Below are positions 11,701 through 22,710 of a DNA stretch of 64,000 bases, piece after piece. The stretch spans positions 1,265,532-1,329,531 of the forward strand of contig KV419396.1 of the NCBI GenBank assembly GCA_001630475.1, written 5' to 3'. The notes under the pieces were generated by a model that worked only from the letters and a program-made list of their open reading frames with translations, was not told the DNA's origin and searched no databases. Positions within the stretch are counted from its first letter, which is position 1. The number at the start of each line of letters is the position of its first letter. Position numbers and translations under genes: made by a program. This DNA is from Sistotremastrum niveocremeum HHB9708. Lineage: Eukaryota > Basidiomycota > Agaricomycetes > Sistotremastrales > Sistotremastraceae.

Positions 11701-12458
11701 GAACTGACCGTACCAGCCCCGACCTCGAGATTAACGTGCAGCTTCTTGTTCAGATCGATCGACTAGTGCAGTTGATTGAATCACCCATCTTCACTTGTAA
11801 GCATTGCCCGCGCTGGATCGTCAGACAATACTGAATTGATCTCGCAGATCTCCGCTTACAACTGCTGGAACCAGAGAAATATCCCTATCTATTTAAATGC
11901 CTTTACGGGTTGCTTATGCTACTGCCACAAAGCACGGCTTTCGTGGCCCTGCGAAATCGGCTGAATGCTGTTAATTCAACTGGATTTATGCATATCACAC
12001 CTCGGCCGTGAGTTCCCTGTCGCGTTGTTCCAAGCAGTGTGGCTTACGGTCTTTGTTATAGAAGCACGGTGGCATCGTCGATAGCTACACGGTCTAAGCT
12101 CGGTCGTGAAGAAATCAAATGGCAAGAGTTATTGTCACACTTCCGATCAGTGCAATTGAAGCACGAGAAATCCCGGCGACAGTCGAACTACGGCAATGAC
12201 TCTCTCTTCGTCGGCAGTTTCACTTCGAATGAACTGACACAGGCCACGGCGCCAGGTTCTCCGACAAAGCCCTTGCGTCGGAAAGTTACAAACGAAGGAT
12301 TGCAGCCTCGTGGACAGATTTTGTCACCACTGAATCCGAGGGCCAGGACGAACGGCGTGACACCTTCCGTCCTTGGTCTGGCACCGATTGGTGGGCGGGT
12401 AAGCCCTTCGGGTACGTCGAAGCAGAAGCGAGCGCTCAGTCTCAACCGGAAGAACTGA
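8760..12458 (+). CDS. VAC14: VAC14, scaffold of the PtdIns(3,5)P2 kinase complex
   Basis: HEAT-repeat scaffold that holds Fab1/PIKfyve and Fig4 together on the vacuole or endosome membrane. Fourteen exons give 1007 residues. The N-terminal Vac14 block is clear: DPAIARQLQDKIYDKRKTAA, NPLHVRNGGLIGLAGTGIAL, and SELSVKNGAELLDRLLKDIV. The conserved C-terminal Fig4-binding region also reads well (FDYQATVNALTIQFL, VVKYDLQLLAQIS, LRLQLLEPEKYPYLFKCLYG). Between them is a Ser/Pro/Thr-rich insert (about 10440-10850) that looks disordered. The first exon holds only ATGG. The intron at 9283-9333 (51 bases) could be read through in frame but interrupts the conserved block, so it is almost certainly spliced. 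The tail after 12060 is basic and Ser-rich. Confidence 0.95.
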
Positions 12459-12589
12459 GATTTCACATCGGGTTGTTTGCGTTTCCAGGACTCACGGATT
12501 CACTCATTTTGCACACATTATTTAATATGCTTACATGTATCCCAGTTGCCCGTTCATCCCGTCATACATTACATCTATCATCCCTGCTG

Positions 12590-13731
12590 TCACAGTCTAG
12601 CTTTCGTCGTCATATTGGTCCGAATAATCTGTATATCTTCATCTGTCAGACCTATTGATCGACAGTATCCTTCTGCTCCGCCTCTGGTCTCTTTAAGTAA
12701 CTTCAGGAGTGCTATCATAACTTCGTATCTGCAAGACTGAATCAGAAGAATGACTTCTGAATTTCGGCAAGACATACTTTGAGGACAACATGTTGAGAGC
12801 ACCTTCTCTGTTGTTCATCACTGCTGGCTCATTTGCGATTCGGGCCATGATCTGTTCTCTGACTGCGGCTCGACCTATCTGCGTCAGCTCATAGTCTTTG
12901 GCTATGTCCTGATCGCTGGCGCCTGCGAGCTTGATTTCAATGAGCCTTGCTAAATTTTTGCCCAGAAGTACATATATCACTCACGGACAATATGATAGCA
13001 GCGAGTACGCCTGGGGAAGCTGATCAGTGGATGCAAATAACCAAAAGTATGTAAACGTATACCTGTTCTATCTTTCCCAGCTAGATGTAAGGTTCGGTCA
13101 TGTTTGTTGAATTCATAGACCAGAGATGTTCGGAAACTCACCTGTGCAATGAAAAAGGACTGCTTCGTTCGGTTTGTCTCGTATTCTTCTCAGTATTGTA
13201 GAGTAGGCAGGTCCGGCATTGTCTAAGATCTGGGTATATAGTTGCATGAAAGACTAAAACTCCGTTGTAGGGTATGGGATTATGGTGCAGCCAAGTATCG
13301 TTACTCACTTCAATCTTTCCTGACGCGTAAAGTGCATAGCGTCTGGTTTATGATGAGACATGAATACCTGTACAATGTAGTTTCAGTTAAAGGACTCACT
13401 TTGCCAAAGAATCCGGGGAATAGTCCTCAGATTTGAAAACAGGAACGCGAGTGACTTCGACTCCAGGAATATCCGGAAGAGGCGCGTTGAACTTGGCGAG
13501 CTCGAGGTCGCTTCTTAGGTCATAGACGACAGAGACCCCAAGTCTTCGAAGCTGCTCTTTTCCTTTCTCTGTGATACTAGACACTTCGGCTGATCTGAAG
13601 GCTACATGCTTCTTGCTGACGTTGCCGTGGGGTAGAGGGTAGCCACCAAGATCACGTATATTGGATACTCCGTCAACGACGACGAAGGGAGGGGGCAAAG
13701 CGGGGCTGGTCTTTGAGTTGCTGGCACTCAT
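12590..13731 (-). CDS. tyrosine/dual-specificity phosphatase (bacterial-like Tyr_phosphatase3 family)
   Basis: Seven exons (13731-13400, 13342-13309, 13253-13142, 13080-13063, 13010-12985, 12929-12778, 12728-12590) give 270 residues. The N-terminal signature NIRDLGGYPLPHG and VVYDLRSDLE is followed by the cysteine phosphatase loop HCTAGKDRTG and the downstream LAGASDQDIAKDYELT, typical of this family, which acts on phosphotyrosine, phosphoserine or phosphoinositide substrates in different fungi. The catalytic Cys lies at the end of exon 3, and the rest of the loop, including the catalytic Arg, lies in an 18-base exon. The joins LAKRYALYASG and ILSLAGAS require acceptors CCAG (13343) and CAAG (12930). 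The substrate cannot be told from sequence. Confidence 0.88.
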
Positions 13732-14100
13732 GGCGCGGTTCTAGGGCGTGATATGTGGAAAGAGATGAAGTGGCCGGGTCTTATAGGCCGGATTCAAAGC
13801 GACATCTTGGACTTGCCTCGACCCGAACAAGTCCATTATGGGGGTGTCTGCACTCTTCCACCGTTACATTCCATTCATGAATTTCATTTGGCTATAACTA
13901 CGAGATACTATCCACACTATTGACGCACTCGAATTTCTGCACTGCTACACCAATATTCAGAATCAATGCTGGCAGTGATTTGACGTACATGTAACACCAC
14001 ACGCGTCCAGAGGCGCCTCAAATCACGACCAAATCACGACATCGGACGTGTGAAAGTGAAAGACAGTTATATTGTTGATCTTGTCGATAGACTATGCCCA
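13732..14100. other. intergenic, no gene seen
   Basis: Lies between the phosphatase start and the ARPC3 stop, both on -. It holds the phosphatase promoter and ARPC3 3' UTR. No coding signal, repeat or RNA gene is recognisable. Confidence 0.45.
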
Positions 14101-14794
14101 TTACGTTCCCAAACTCCTGTTCATGAATCTTCGTTTCTGGAATGACATCCACCACTTGCTTGGCTTCCCCGTACCATCAGCGTAAAGCCGTTCGACCATC
14201 CGAGCTGCAAGTTCCTGACGAACTTGTGTCAAATATCCGCGCAGATAATCTGAGAAAAAGTTGAGCAAAAATCGGAGACTGAGAGACTAAGAATACGCAC
14301 CTGCGTCAGCCCGACTCGCGGGCGCAGCATAGTGGGCATTCAAGGGAAATGTGGCATCTCCGGGTAAAGGGAAATTATCAACCGCAAGGGTGTTCAAAGA
14401 CTTGGAAGCTTCTAGTTCTGATGGAACTGTACGTGCAGACCCAATTTTTGCGAGACAATCGGAGATGAATAGGATGAGGATGATAAGCAGGCGGTCCGCA
14501 GGCCCTTTGATCTCAAAATTTCGGAATAGAGAGTTGGCGCGGAACAAGTCAATCGTCTCGTCTATGATATCTCCTTGTGAGGGGTCCGCTAGATGTCCAA
14601 TGAGTCTCTGAATATTGCGAAGTCGTGGTATGATCTGACCTTGAGGGGCTGGTCCTCTGATCTTGGTTTTGATGGGAAGAACGGAAACATTTCCGACAAG
14701 TCTGCAGTCTGTTTCTTCGTTGAAAGACGAGTGATAAGCCTAATCGTAATTAAGAGATGAGTGACCTCAGAGCCAAATCATAACGCACAGGCAT
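14101..14794 (-). CDS. ARC18: Arp2/3 complex subunit 3 (p21-Arc)
   Basis: Subunit of the actin-nucleating Arp2/3 complex. Three exons (14794-14789, 14739-14301, 14249-14101) give 197 residues, close to the usual ARPC3 length. Family sequence is evident throughout: MPAYHSSFNEETDCRLVGNV, VLPIKTKIRGPAP, DLFRANSLFRNFEIKGPADR, LAVDNFPLPGDATFPLNAHY, and the C-terminal SKWWMSFQKRRFMNRSLG. The first coding exon carries only Met-Pro. It is divergent from YVC1, with 93 bases between start codons. Confidence 0.95.
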
Positions 14795-14887
14795 GGTCGC
14801 GAGGCAAGGGGTTCGGAAGCAGCCGAAGTGACGTCCCTGGTCGTTTATGGAAACTCAACTTTGGCTTTCTCTTGGCCATCATCCACC

Positions 14888-17816
14888 ATGTCGGAGACAG
14901 GAGGTAGCGTCTCGCAGGTATCAAATGGGACGAAGCTCACTTCTGCCAACACGATGACCAGTATGTCACCGTTTATTCTGGTATTCATAAGCAGATTTAC
15001 ATGATTTTGCTATAACACAGAGCTAGTCAAACGTATACGAGCTATGACGTTGAAGCTACTCCCAGTGCAAGTCAGTGTGGAAGACCTGTCATCGCCAACG
15101 AGTCGATATATCACACCAAGAGTCCGTTCGAATCATTCTAAATTTTCGCCTCCTTGAACTCTTCTGTGTCAGGTGGTCGAGGCCTACAGGGAGGCTGCTG
15201 GGGATTTCTTGGAAGCGGTAAGCACGACTATTGTATTGATTGAAGAGAATGCTCTTTAACGGACACCTTCAGCTCCCTTATGCTCTAATTCGCGCCAGAC
15301 AAACATTTATGACTGACGCCTACTATGATGCGTCGGACTACGACGAGAATTATGGACGAGGTTAGCTATATTTCCTTTGACTCGCCGGTCCTGAAAATAT
15401 GAAGACAAATTTCTTAGCCATTGCTTGTGAGGTTCTTGCCAGAAAGATCATTCATAAGTTTGGTTCCGATCGCCTGGCTTCTGTGATGTCTACTCGGTAT
15501 AGATACAGAAAGCGAGACTCTAAGGAGGAGAGCTCCATGGCAAGTGCTCTTGAGCTGGCTATAGATCAACACTGGTGAGCTTTTCTGTCGATCCTTGGCG
15601 TCCGTTCACAATTTTCAGTACAATCTTTCTGTCTTCCAATGAGGCACAGCAAGGTATTACTCGTATAACCACTCTTTCTCTTACCTGAGTTTAAAGAACA
15701 TCAGTCGTCGACCTTCTGTGGAAAGGACAATTAGTCCAGGAAACCACAGAGAATAATGAGATAAGTTGTCAGTTGCACCTCTTCATGTGAGCCGAATAGC
15801 ACCTGACTTGCCCCTAGATAAGCCGTACAGCGAAGTCGAACATTCAATATGGCGCCACTTCGATATCCATCGCTTGGCTGTCCCAAGGTGAGGCATCGTT
15901 GTGATTTGTCCTATCTGTCTGACCGCGCTTCTGTGCTAGATATCAGAACGTGTTCCGTATTGTAATCTGGGCATTCTATCTTTTCGTGTACAGTCAGGCG
16001 GGTAGGTTACATATTCATAGAGTGTTTCCTGATATTAATATCCACGTGAAGTTCGTCAACCCCTGGAAAGGGCTCTACCTCGCGAAAGTGACATGGATCC
16101 CTGGGAAATCGTGTTGTATATCATGGCATTGTCTTTTTCTTTGGAGGGTCCGTTTCGCATTCTCTCTCATAGATGCCAGCTCACGCCTTCTCTAGAGTTC
16201 CATAAGGTAAATAGTCTAACATGAATCAATCGGCGCTCCCTTGACGAGAGTCAGATCTATACCACCATAAAATTGTTCACTTGGCGTGCATTCGGATTTT
16301 GGACTGTCATCTCGATGATCACGGATGTTCTACTAATCAGCGCTTTTGTTCTGCGCATGATTGGCCTACAAACTCCCTCCGATAGTCATAACTATCATTT
16401 GATTAGTTTCCAAGTACTGAGTTTTGTGTCTCCGTTCATCTGGTGAGTCACACTATCTCTCGATTCGCCCGCCTCCTTAATTTCATTAGGATGAGTACGT
16501 TCGAGAGACTTGTTGGTCTGCCAAGTGCAGTACGCTGATGTCTTGAAATAGAGCTGATAACAGTATTTGATGGATACAAGTATGTTCTCTGAGGCTCGAT
16601 GCTTTGACGTCCACCTCATACTTTCTAGATATGTCGGGACAATGCAAATCTGTGTCGGAAGCATGTTGAAAGAGTCTACATTATTCTTTGCTGTGGGTTT
16701 ACTGTTGTGCTCCCTGTCGCCGATAGCCATTAACCCTGTTCTTAGCTTCTCTTTCTCATGGCTATCGGGTTCGCACAAGGTCTTTATGCTATCGATGCTG
16801 CGGACGGTGAAACAGGACATGAAATGACAGTAAGAAGTTCCGTCGTCTCGACTGGTGTTCTCTTGCTCATGATGTCCAGGTCGTAAACGCGCTTGTCCAA
16901 GCTCTGTTGCAGTAAGTTGAGCCCACGTTCTGTGTTACGATGCATTTACATTTTTATTCAGAGCACCAGACTTCGAGAACATGTGAGCGCCGCGATCTCG
17001 ATCAGTAAATAATGCATTGAGCTAACTGAGTCCTCAGGGGAGTTGGATTGGGTCTCTACTATCTCTGGAATGTGGCAACTACTGTCATCCTCTTGAACAT
17101 CCTCGTCTCTTTGTTCTCTTCCGCCTATCAAGATGTGATCGAAGACGCCGAAGCAGAGTTCTTGACCTTCTTTGCCGGGAAGACGATTGCGTTGATTCGG
17201 TGAGAGGGTTTCTATGTTAATATCACGAATAGACATTGATATGACATGTAGAGCTCCGGATAGCTATGTGTACCCACCGCCCTTCTCTCTCATCGAACTG
17301 ATTCTCGTTACGCCTTTCGAGTAGGTTCCTCTTCTCCTCATTTTCCTTTCTAATGACTTGCCAGATTCATTCTAAGCGAAAAGGGGTATGATAAGGTGAG
17401 TGCCTACTTGAAGCTGACGACAAGATTTTGACTCCCTTCAGCTTAATCGATATGTCATGACGGTTATATTTGGCATCCCTTTGTTGCTTGCTGCCTTCTG
17501 GGAAACCGTGATAGAGAAAAGCAACAAAAATTTCATTAAGAACTGGTTCGCACCCACCGAGGAGGGCGAAGAAAACAATCCGAGCGTTCAAGATCCCACC
17601 ATGGAGGGAGAGCACTCCACCCTTACGATCTCCAAAACCCCATTCGCTGAGCTCGTCAAAGTATTCCCAGATGCCAATTTGGTCAGTATTGCGTTCTTTC
17701 CATTGTGACCTTGCTGACGGCCTTTTTAGTCTGCGGAAGATGTCATCTTGCATGAAATCAGGTCCCTGAAGGAAAAGATCGAGGAATTGTCCCAGAGGCT
17801 CGACGCTAAGCAATAA
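14888..17816 (+). CDS. YVC1: YVC1/TRPY vacuolar TRP cation channel
   Basis: Ca2+-permeable TRP channel of the fungal vacuole, opened by cytosolic Ca2+ and stretch. I reconstruct 23 exons giving 602 residues, near the usual family size. The N-terminal cytosolic block reads AAGDFLEALPYALIRARQTF, DYDENYGRAIACEVLARKII and SALELAIDQHCTIFLSS. The membrane part runs from YQNVFRIVIWAFYLFVYSQA through WRAFGFWTVISMI and FDGYKYVGTMQICVG to the pore region LMAIGFAQGLYAIDAADGET and YYLWNVATTVILLNILVSLF. The C-terminal part has FAGKTIALIRAPDSYVYPPP and a coiled-coil end (SLKEKIEELSQRLDAKQ). Exons are tiny in places: 16490-16494 is only 5 bases and 16196-16206 only 11, both required by the conserved FIWMK and EEFHK stretches. 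Head to head with ARPC3. Confidence 0.94.
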
Positions 17817-17974
17817 TCAACCCGGAATGGAATACATATGGATGGAGGCGCAGCTCGGAGCATCGATGCTGCTGATCTTGAATATTGTACATTTATACAT
17901 ATGTTTACATCGATCTCTCATCCAATATATTATAACTGTCGTGAGGTCATGAGGAGAAGAAGGAAGATTAGAAC

Positions 17975-18797
17975 CTAGAACTGGTCGAAGTCGAAGTCAT
18001 CAGGTGGTGCTTCTACTTGTTTCTCTGGTGTAAGTTGGATCATCACATGCATGGCCTTCACGAAGAAGGGTCGGATCTCGTTGATCTCCATCGCACATAA
18101 ATTAGGGAGCTGTCCGAAAAAATCAGGACGGGCCACTAACGCATATAAGAACATACTGATAGGGCGATGCCATCCAGTTTCCGTAAACCTTCTCTACTTT
18201 TCGCTTGTCTCGCATCTCTCAGGTCTTTCAACAGTGACATGATCTTATCCGGCGATTCAATATCATCCGAAGCACTATCATCCAGCCACACTTCGCATCA
18301 GCTCACAATGTGAAAGGAATCAATGCATGATAGCTTACACGTCCAACAGTACTTTCGCCATCTCCGCATAACGAAAAGGCAGTTCACTAAAAGGTGCTTT
18401 GGTAGTTTCTTCCGTCAATCGTTCCTGTAACCATTCTCATAATCCATGAAACAATTTCCCTGTGAAGTAGAGATGAGGACCTACCGACCGTAAGCCAGTC
18501 AGGAGGGATAATTCGACATCGTTTCTTAAGCTTCAAATTCGACGCCATCCACAATGGCACGCGAGCCTTCGCAGGCGGTCGGAAAGGCCCATAAACGCCC
18601 TATTCCACACCCATAACTCGCGTCAGTCGTCAACTTGACGCGTCCAGTGCACCAAGGTGGGAGGAAGTAAGACACACGGAGATCAGACGGATCCGATTCA
18701 TTGAGAATAGAGGCACGATATCAATTAGTTCTTCGCATGCTATTAACTCTAGTTCTTGTGGTTTTAGAGTGTTTCGGAGACTGGGAGGGAGAGCCAT
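17975..18797 (-). CDS. PSF2: GINS complex subunit PSF2
   Basis: Subunit of GINS, the tetramer that with Cdc45 and Mcm2-7 forms the replicative helicase. Five exons (18797-18678, 18599-18489, 18424-18339, 18274-18157, 18109-17975) give 189 residues, normal for PSF2. The start is MALPPSLRNTLKPQELELIA. The core has GVYGPFRPPAKARVPLWMAS and LKKRCRIIPPDWL, then ETTKAPFSELPFRYAEMAK, and ASDDIESPDKIMSLLKDLRD. The C-terminus is acidic and aromatic (PPDDFDFDQF). The junction LLDVASDDI fixes the donor at 18338 and acceptor at 18275. The 3' end faces YVC1 with about 160 bases between the stops. Confidence 0.93.
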
Positions 18798-19116
18798 GGA
18801 CGTGCTCAGATTATTGCGAAGATGATGAAGATCAACGGCCGTCTCTTGACGCGACGCGCTTCGCTTGTTTTATCTTAGACTTCGTTCACACTCCTAAATT
18901 ACGCGTTACATGCGTGTCTTTGCTTTCTTCAAACACAAAGGTAGAGCGCTTCGATGCACATGAAGATATTGAGCAACACGGATGGTAAGCCGTTGTCCAG
19001 ACGCTGCCCAAAGCAATGATACTGTTTCGGAAACTATATCGAGTGGGGTATATCATAAAAAGCTAGCAACAGACTCTACCCTGTAAAGGGATATTCTGTG
19101 GCCGCGGGGGATATAT
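18798..19116. other. intergenic, no gene seen
   Basis: Lies between the PSF2 start and the stop of the MAPEG gene, both on -. The open frame on + around 18701-18988 is antisense to PSF2 exon 1 and has no family features. Confidence 0.45.
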
Positions 19117-19977
19117 TTAGAGGGTTGCACGGATGAAGTCAATAGCGGTCCAGGTTGCCGAGAAAGTCAGACCTGTAGTGGAGGCCGAATGAGAGAAGGG
19201 CGATTGATGGAAGCAAGGATAACGAACCAATGGCCGCAAGACTGCCGATGAATCCGCCCTTGGAGGTACGCTTGGAGGGGTCACCAGAGACATAACCGAG
19301 GGTATAGAGGATACGACCTGTTTCGCATCATTTAGAGTTAGTCAACGGGACACGGCCATAGACAAACCAAAGGTGTAGGCTGCGCCAAGACCGGATGCAA
19401 GGAGAGGGTATTTCAATCCAGTAAAGAGGATACTGTCAAAGCCGATGAGTAACGTCGAAAATAGGTGAAGCAATTGACGACACGAACGCGAAGAGGTTCT
19501 GGGCGTAGCTCTCGAGGGTGTTTTGGTGAGCACCTGTTTGGCTTCAGGTCAGGTCATGTCCCCAATGCAAATCTGGTGTGAAGAACGCACGTTGAGCACA
19601 GTTGAACTTCAAAGCAGCAGGGCTTGCGGCAACCTCTGCTTTCTCAGCATACACTGTAGTCCATGGTCAGCATCCAGCGTTCCTCAAGATGACGAAGGGG
19701 TTACCCTGAGGGTACTTGATGCCAGAAAGTTTTCTGTGCTTGCTGACGACGACGGATTGCCATTGTGTGAGCCAAAGAGTAGACACGCTGGCGAGAGCGA
19801 CCCAGACATAGCTATAAAGAGATGAAGATCATGAGCCCGAGAACACCATAAAACTGAACCCGAGCCGGAGCACGCCATCTAAGACGTCTAACAGGTTGCC
19901 CGTCTTCGGGATCTGCAAGAAAGCCAACTATAAACGGAAACTCACTTCTCGGGAAGCGTGATGGCAAGGGCAGGCAT
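19117..19977 (-). CDS. MAPEG-family membrane protein (microsomal glutathione S-transferase 3-like)
   Basis: Small four-helix membrane enzyme of the MAPEG family, which conjugates or reduces lipid peroxides with glutathione in the ER. Seven exons give 154 residues, the expected length. Motifs are YVWVALASVSTLWLTQWQSV (TM1), KYPQVYAEKAEVAASPAALK with FNCAQRAHQNTLE, the family signature around the first cytosolic loop, then ILFTGLKYPLLASGLGAAYT and GRILYTLGYVSGDPSKR. The first intron (19812-19945) is about 134 bases, much longer than its neighbours. The exon 1 to exon 2 junction (LPEN-YVW) is my best choice, but a small alternative exon inside that intron cannot be excluded. Substrate is unknown. 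Confidence 0.86.
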
Positions 19978-20268
19978 GATTATTGGTTGGAATTAAGAGC
20001 GTGAAGCGAGCGACGACGACAAGACGAGGTAGTAATGCAGAAGAGAGAGCAGAGGCGGGATGCTATATATCTCCTTTCGAATATGAAAATAATCGTGGCA
20101 CTATGAATGTTCCCTGACGTTCCGTTCGTTCCCCACGTACACGCGTCGCCCAGGCATGGGACCGGCAGCGGCAACCGATGGCATTCTCCGACTATGCCGG
20201 TAATAGCACGTTTCCAATTTGTCAATTGAGAACTCTTTACAAATTCTCACTCGTATAACAATATATCC

Positions 20269-22443
20269 TTACAGAAAATTAGCAAGCTTACTAGCAGCCT
20301 CCCGAGCATCCAACCGGTTCCGCTGTGGAGGCAATCTCATAGATTGGCTCATATAACTCTGATTTTGGCCAGGCGGAGGTGTCGGGGCAGACGGAGTCGC
20401 CGAGGCTGATGACACGGACGGACCTGCCCGGCCAAACGTCTGGGTGCTGGGCCCAGCTCGAGCATTCGGAGGAAGGACCATGGACTGCGTCACCCCTGGG
20501 CCTCCTAGAGGGTCAACCACGGGCGACCTCGGTCGTGCAGAACTGGAAGCAACTGCCGTCGGCAGGGACGGTGGTAAAGCAGGTTGCGCGCTGCTCGGTC
20601 TTCCTGTAGATGACCCCGAGGCCGATGCCGTGGACGACGAGGCTGGGACTCTGCTTACTGATGTCGAGGCGGGTAACGTAGGCGACGTAGGCGATTGAGG
20701 CGGCACGACAATGGGCGCTGGAGGTGGCTTCACGCCATTGCCTATTTTCTTCGACGCCGCGGCGAAGTCAGGTCTCAGTGATTCCAGCTCGCGTAAGTGC
20801 TGCTTTTCATACATAAGCGTTGAGCGAACGTGTTCAATAAGCGCTGCATTGAAGTCTTCATTAACAGTCCGGGAATGTGTCTTTAGAGCCCGGTGCAGGT
20901 TGTTCGAGATCCCATCGACCCTCTTGGCCAAGACTTCCTCGTATTTGGTGGCCTACAGCGGCATGATAACGGTTTGCTCGGAGACAGGCTTCAAAACATA
21001 CCTCTTCCATGTCTTCGAGCGCTTCGTCAACACGGTCGGGACGGATATTAGTACTGGCTTTGAGTCTTTCAATATGGCGACGCTTGGATATCGAGCTTTT
21101 CACGGCTGCCTGATACTCCTCGAGCACCTGCGTCCGATTTTGCAGAGTCTCCTGATAGCACGACGTGAGGAAAGGAAGTCACGATGGATAGTGTTTTACG
21201 AACTTTAGCGGACTTGGCATTTAATCCCTGATATCCAAGACAGTCTCCGAGGATCACACATTCGCTGATGGCCTGTTAGCACTTGAGTGGGTGCTATTAA
21301 CGACCACGTAAATGGAAAGTACCTGAACATTCTCGAGGTCACCCACAGAATGCCACGTCCGTCCGAACTTGCGAAACGCAGCAGCCAATGATGGGTGAGC
21401 TTCCGTGGTGGCAACATTGATGAGCTTATTCCCCATTTCAGCATGACCATGAGACATGACTATGGACGCATGAGGTCGAGTTACTGCAACATAGTGTATC
21501 AACTGACCTTTCCGGGATTTAGATAGCTTGTCAATCGCTTTCGCTGCCTCAAAGAACTGTCCCTCTAATTTGGTCAACTCAAACCGCGCTCGCTGAAGTG
21601 TTTCATCTTCATCTGGGGGCCCACGACGTAGTAAACTGAAACCGGCGGATGTTTTACGTTTCGGCCTGACGGTAGGTTGGTACTAAAGGGGTTTGAGGTC
21701 ACGCACTTGGTTCCAATATATGAGAAGAACGTACTCCAAAGTCACTTTCAATAAATGATCGCACTTCATCCTCCTTTATGATGACTGGGTCCTCACAGAT
21801 GCGCGTCAGCCACCGTTGGAGCATTATCTTAACCAGCCTGTCGTCTTGCGTGATCGTCAGAAATGAACGAAGCGCGTCATACATACACACCTTCTTCATC
21901 AGTTGGAGCTGACGTTTGGGCAAGAGGTAAAGCAGGGACAATAGTTTGAGGATTGCAGTACACAATCTGCTCAGCAAATTGCTGGAATTCCAGATACGAC
22001 CGAGAGATATTTCGATAGGTTTGACCATTGAAATTAGGGAGATTAGTCTATATTCAGAAGTGGGGAGTAAAAATGTGTTTAGTCCACTGCGCAGCATTAA
22101 TGAAATAGTATGAATGGTGGGTCACCTGAGCGTCCATCCTAATCAAGAGATCGCGTCTGTTCCTGTCGAGGGCGACGACACGCACTCTCAAATACGGTCC
22201 AGGTTTCTCAAATTTGGTCCCATTGGAAGCGGTATTTGCTGCAGGAGAAATGAGACCTGGAGCAGGTTGTCCATATATTTGAGGTTCTTTTCCGAAAGGA
22301 GAGGCTGGAGTCGAGTTTGGCAGGGGTGAATGGGGCGTCTTGCGCAGGGCTGGGGGGAGCGCTTGAGGAGAATGAGGGGTTGTTGGCCACGGAGGTGTAT
22401 TTGCCGCATTGACCTCGAATGGAGACGATAGTGGGTCGAACAT
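20269..22443 (-). CDS. VPS17: PX-BAR sorting nexin, retromer subunit VPS17-like
   Basis: Eight exons (22443-22126, 22047-21891, 21844-21735, 21682-21508, 21459-21323, 21272-21204, 21151-21002, 20952-20269) give 599 residues. A Pro-rich N-terminus precedes a PX-type domain (about residues 85-225) with YLRVRVVALDRNRRDLLIRM, LPNFNGQTYRNISRSYLEFQ, and PQTIVPALPLAQTSAPTDEE. A long helical BAR region follows: DETLQRARFELTKLEGQFFE, HAEMGNKLINVATTEAHPSL, KRRHIERLKASTNIRPDRVD, and NLHRALKTHSRTVNEDF. The tail (about 190 residues) is Ser/Pro/Ala-rich. In yeast VPS17 pairs with VPS5 to form the membrane-bending part of retromer for endosome-to-Golgi retrieval. A different SNX-BAR paralogue is the main alternative. 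Confidence 0.82.
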
Positions 22444-22710
22444 GATGGCACTGAGGAAAGCAAGCACAGCGGCAGCAAATTGAGAGTCCGCTATGCCGGA
22501 ATGTACAATATTAGGCCGGTCACTCAAACAATTCCGAATGGTATCATTTCAAACTTCTGGTAGTGAGAAAGGCCAGACAATACAGATCCATTCGATCTCT
22601 TACTGCGCATAGATAGAGCGGCTAGAGTCGACCGGAGACCCTTGTGGTGCGACCGTATAAATCTAATCAAGCCGTGAACCAACCATCAGCCCCTCTCTCT
22701 TCCAACCGTC

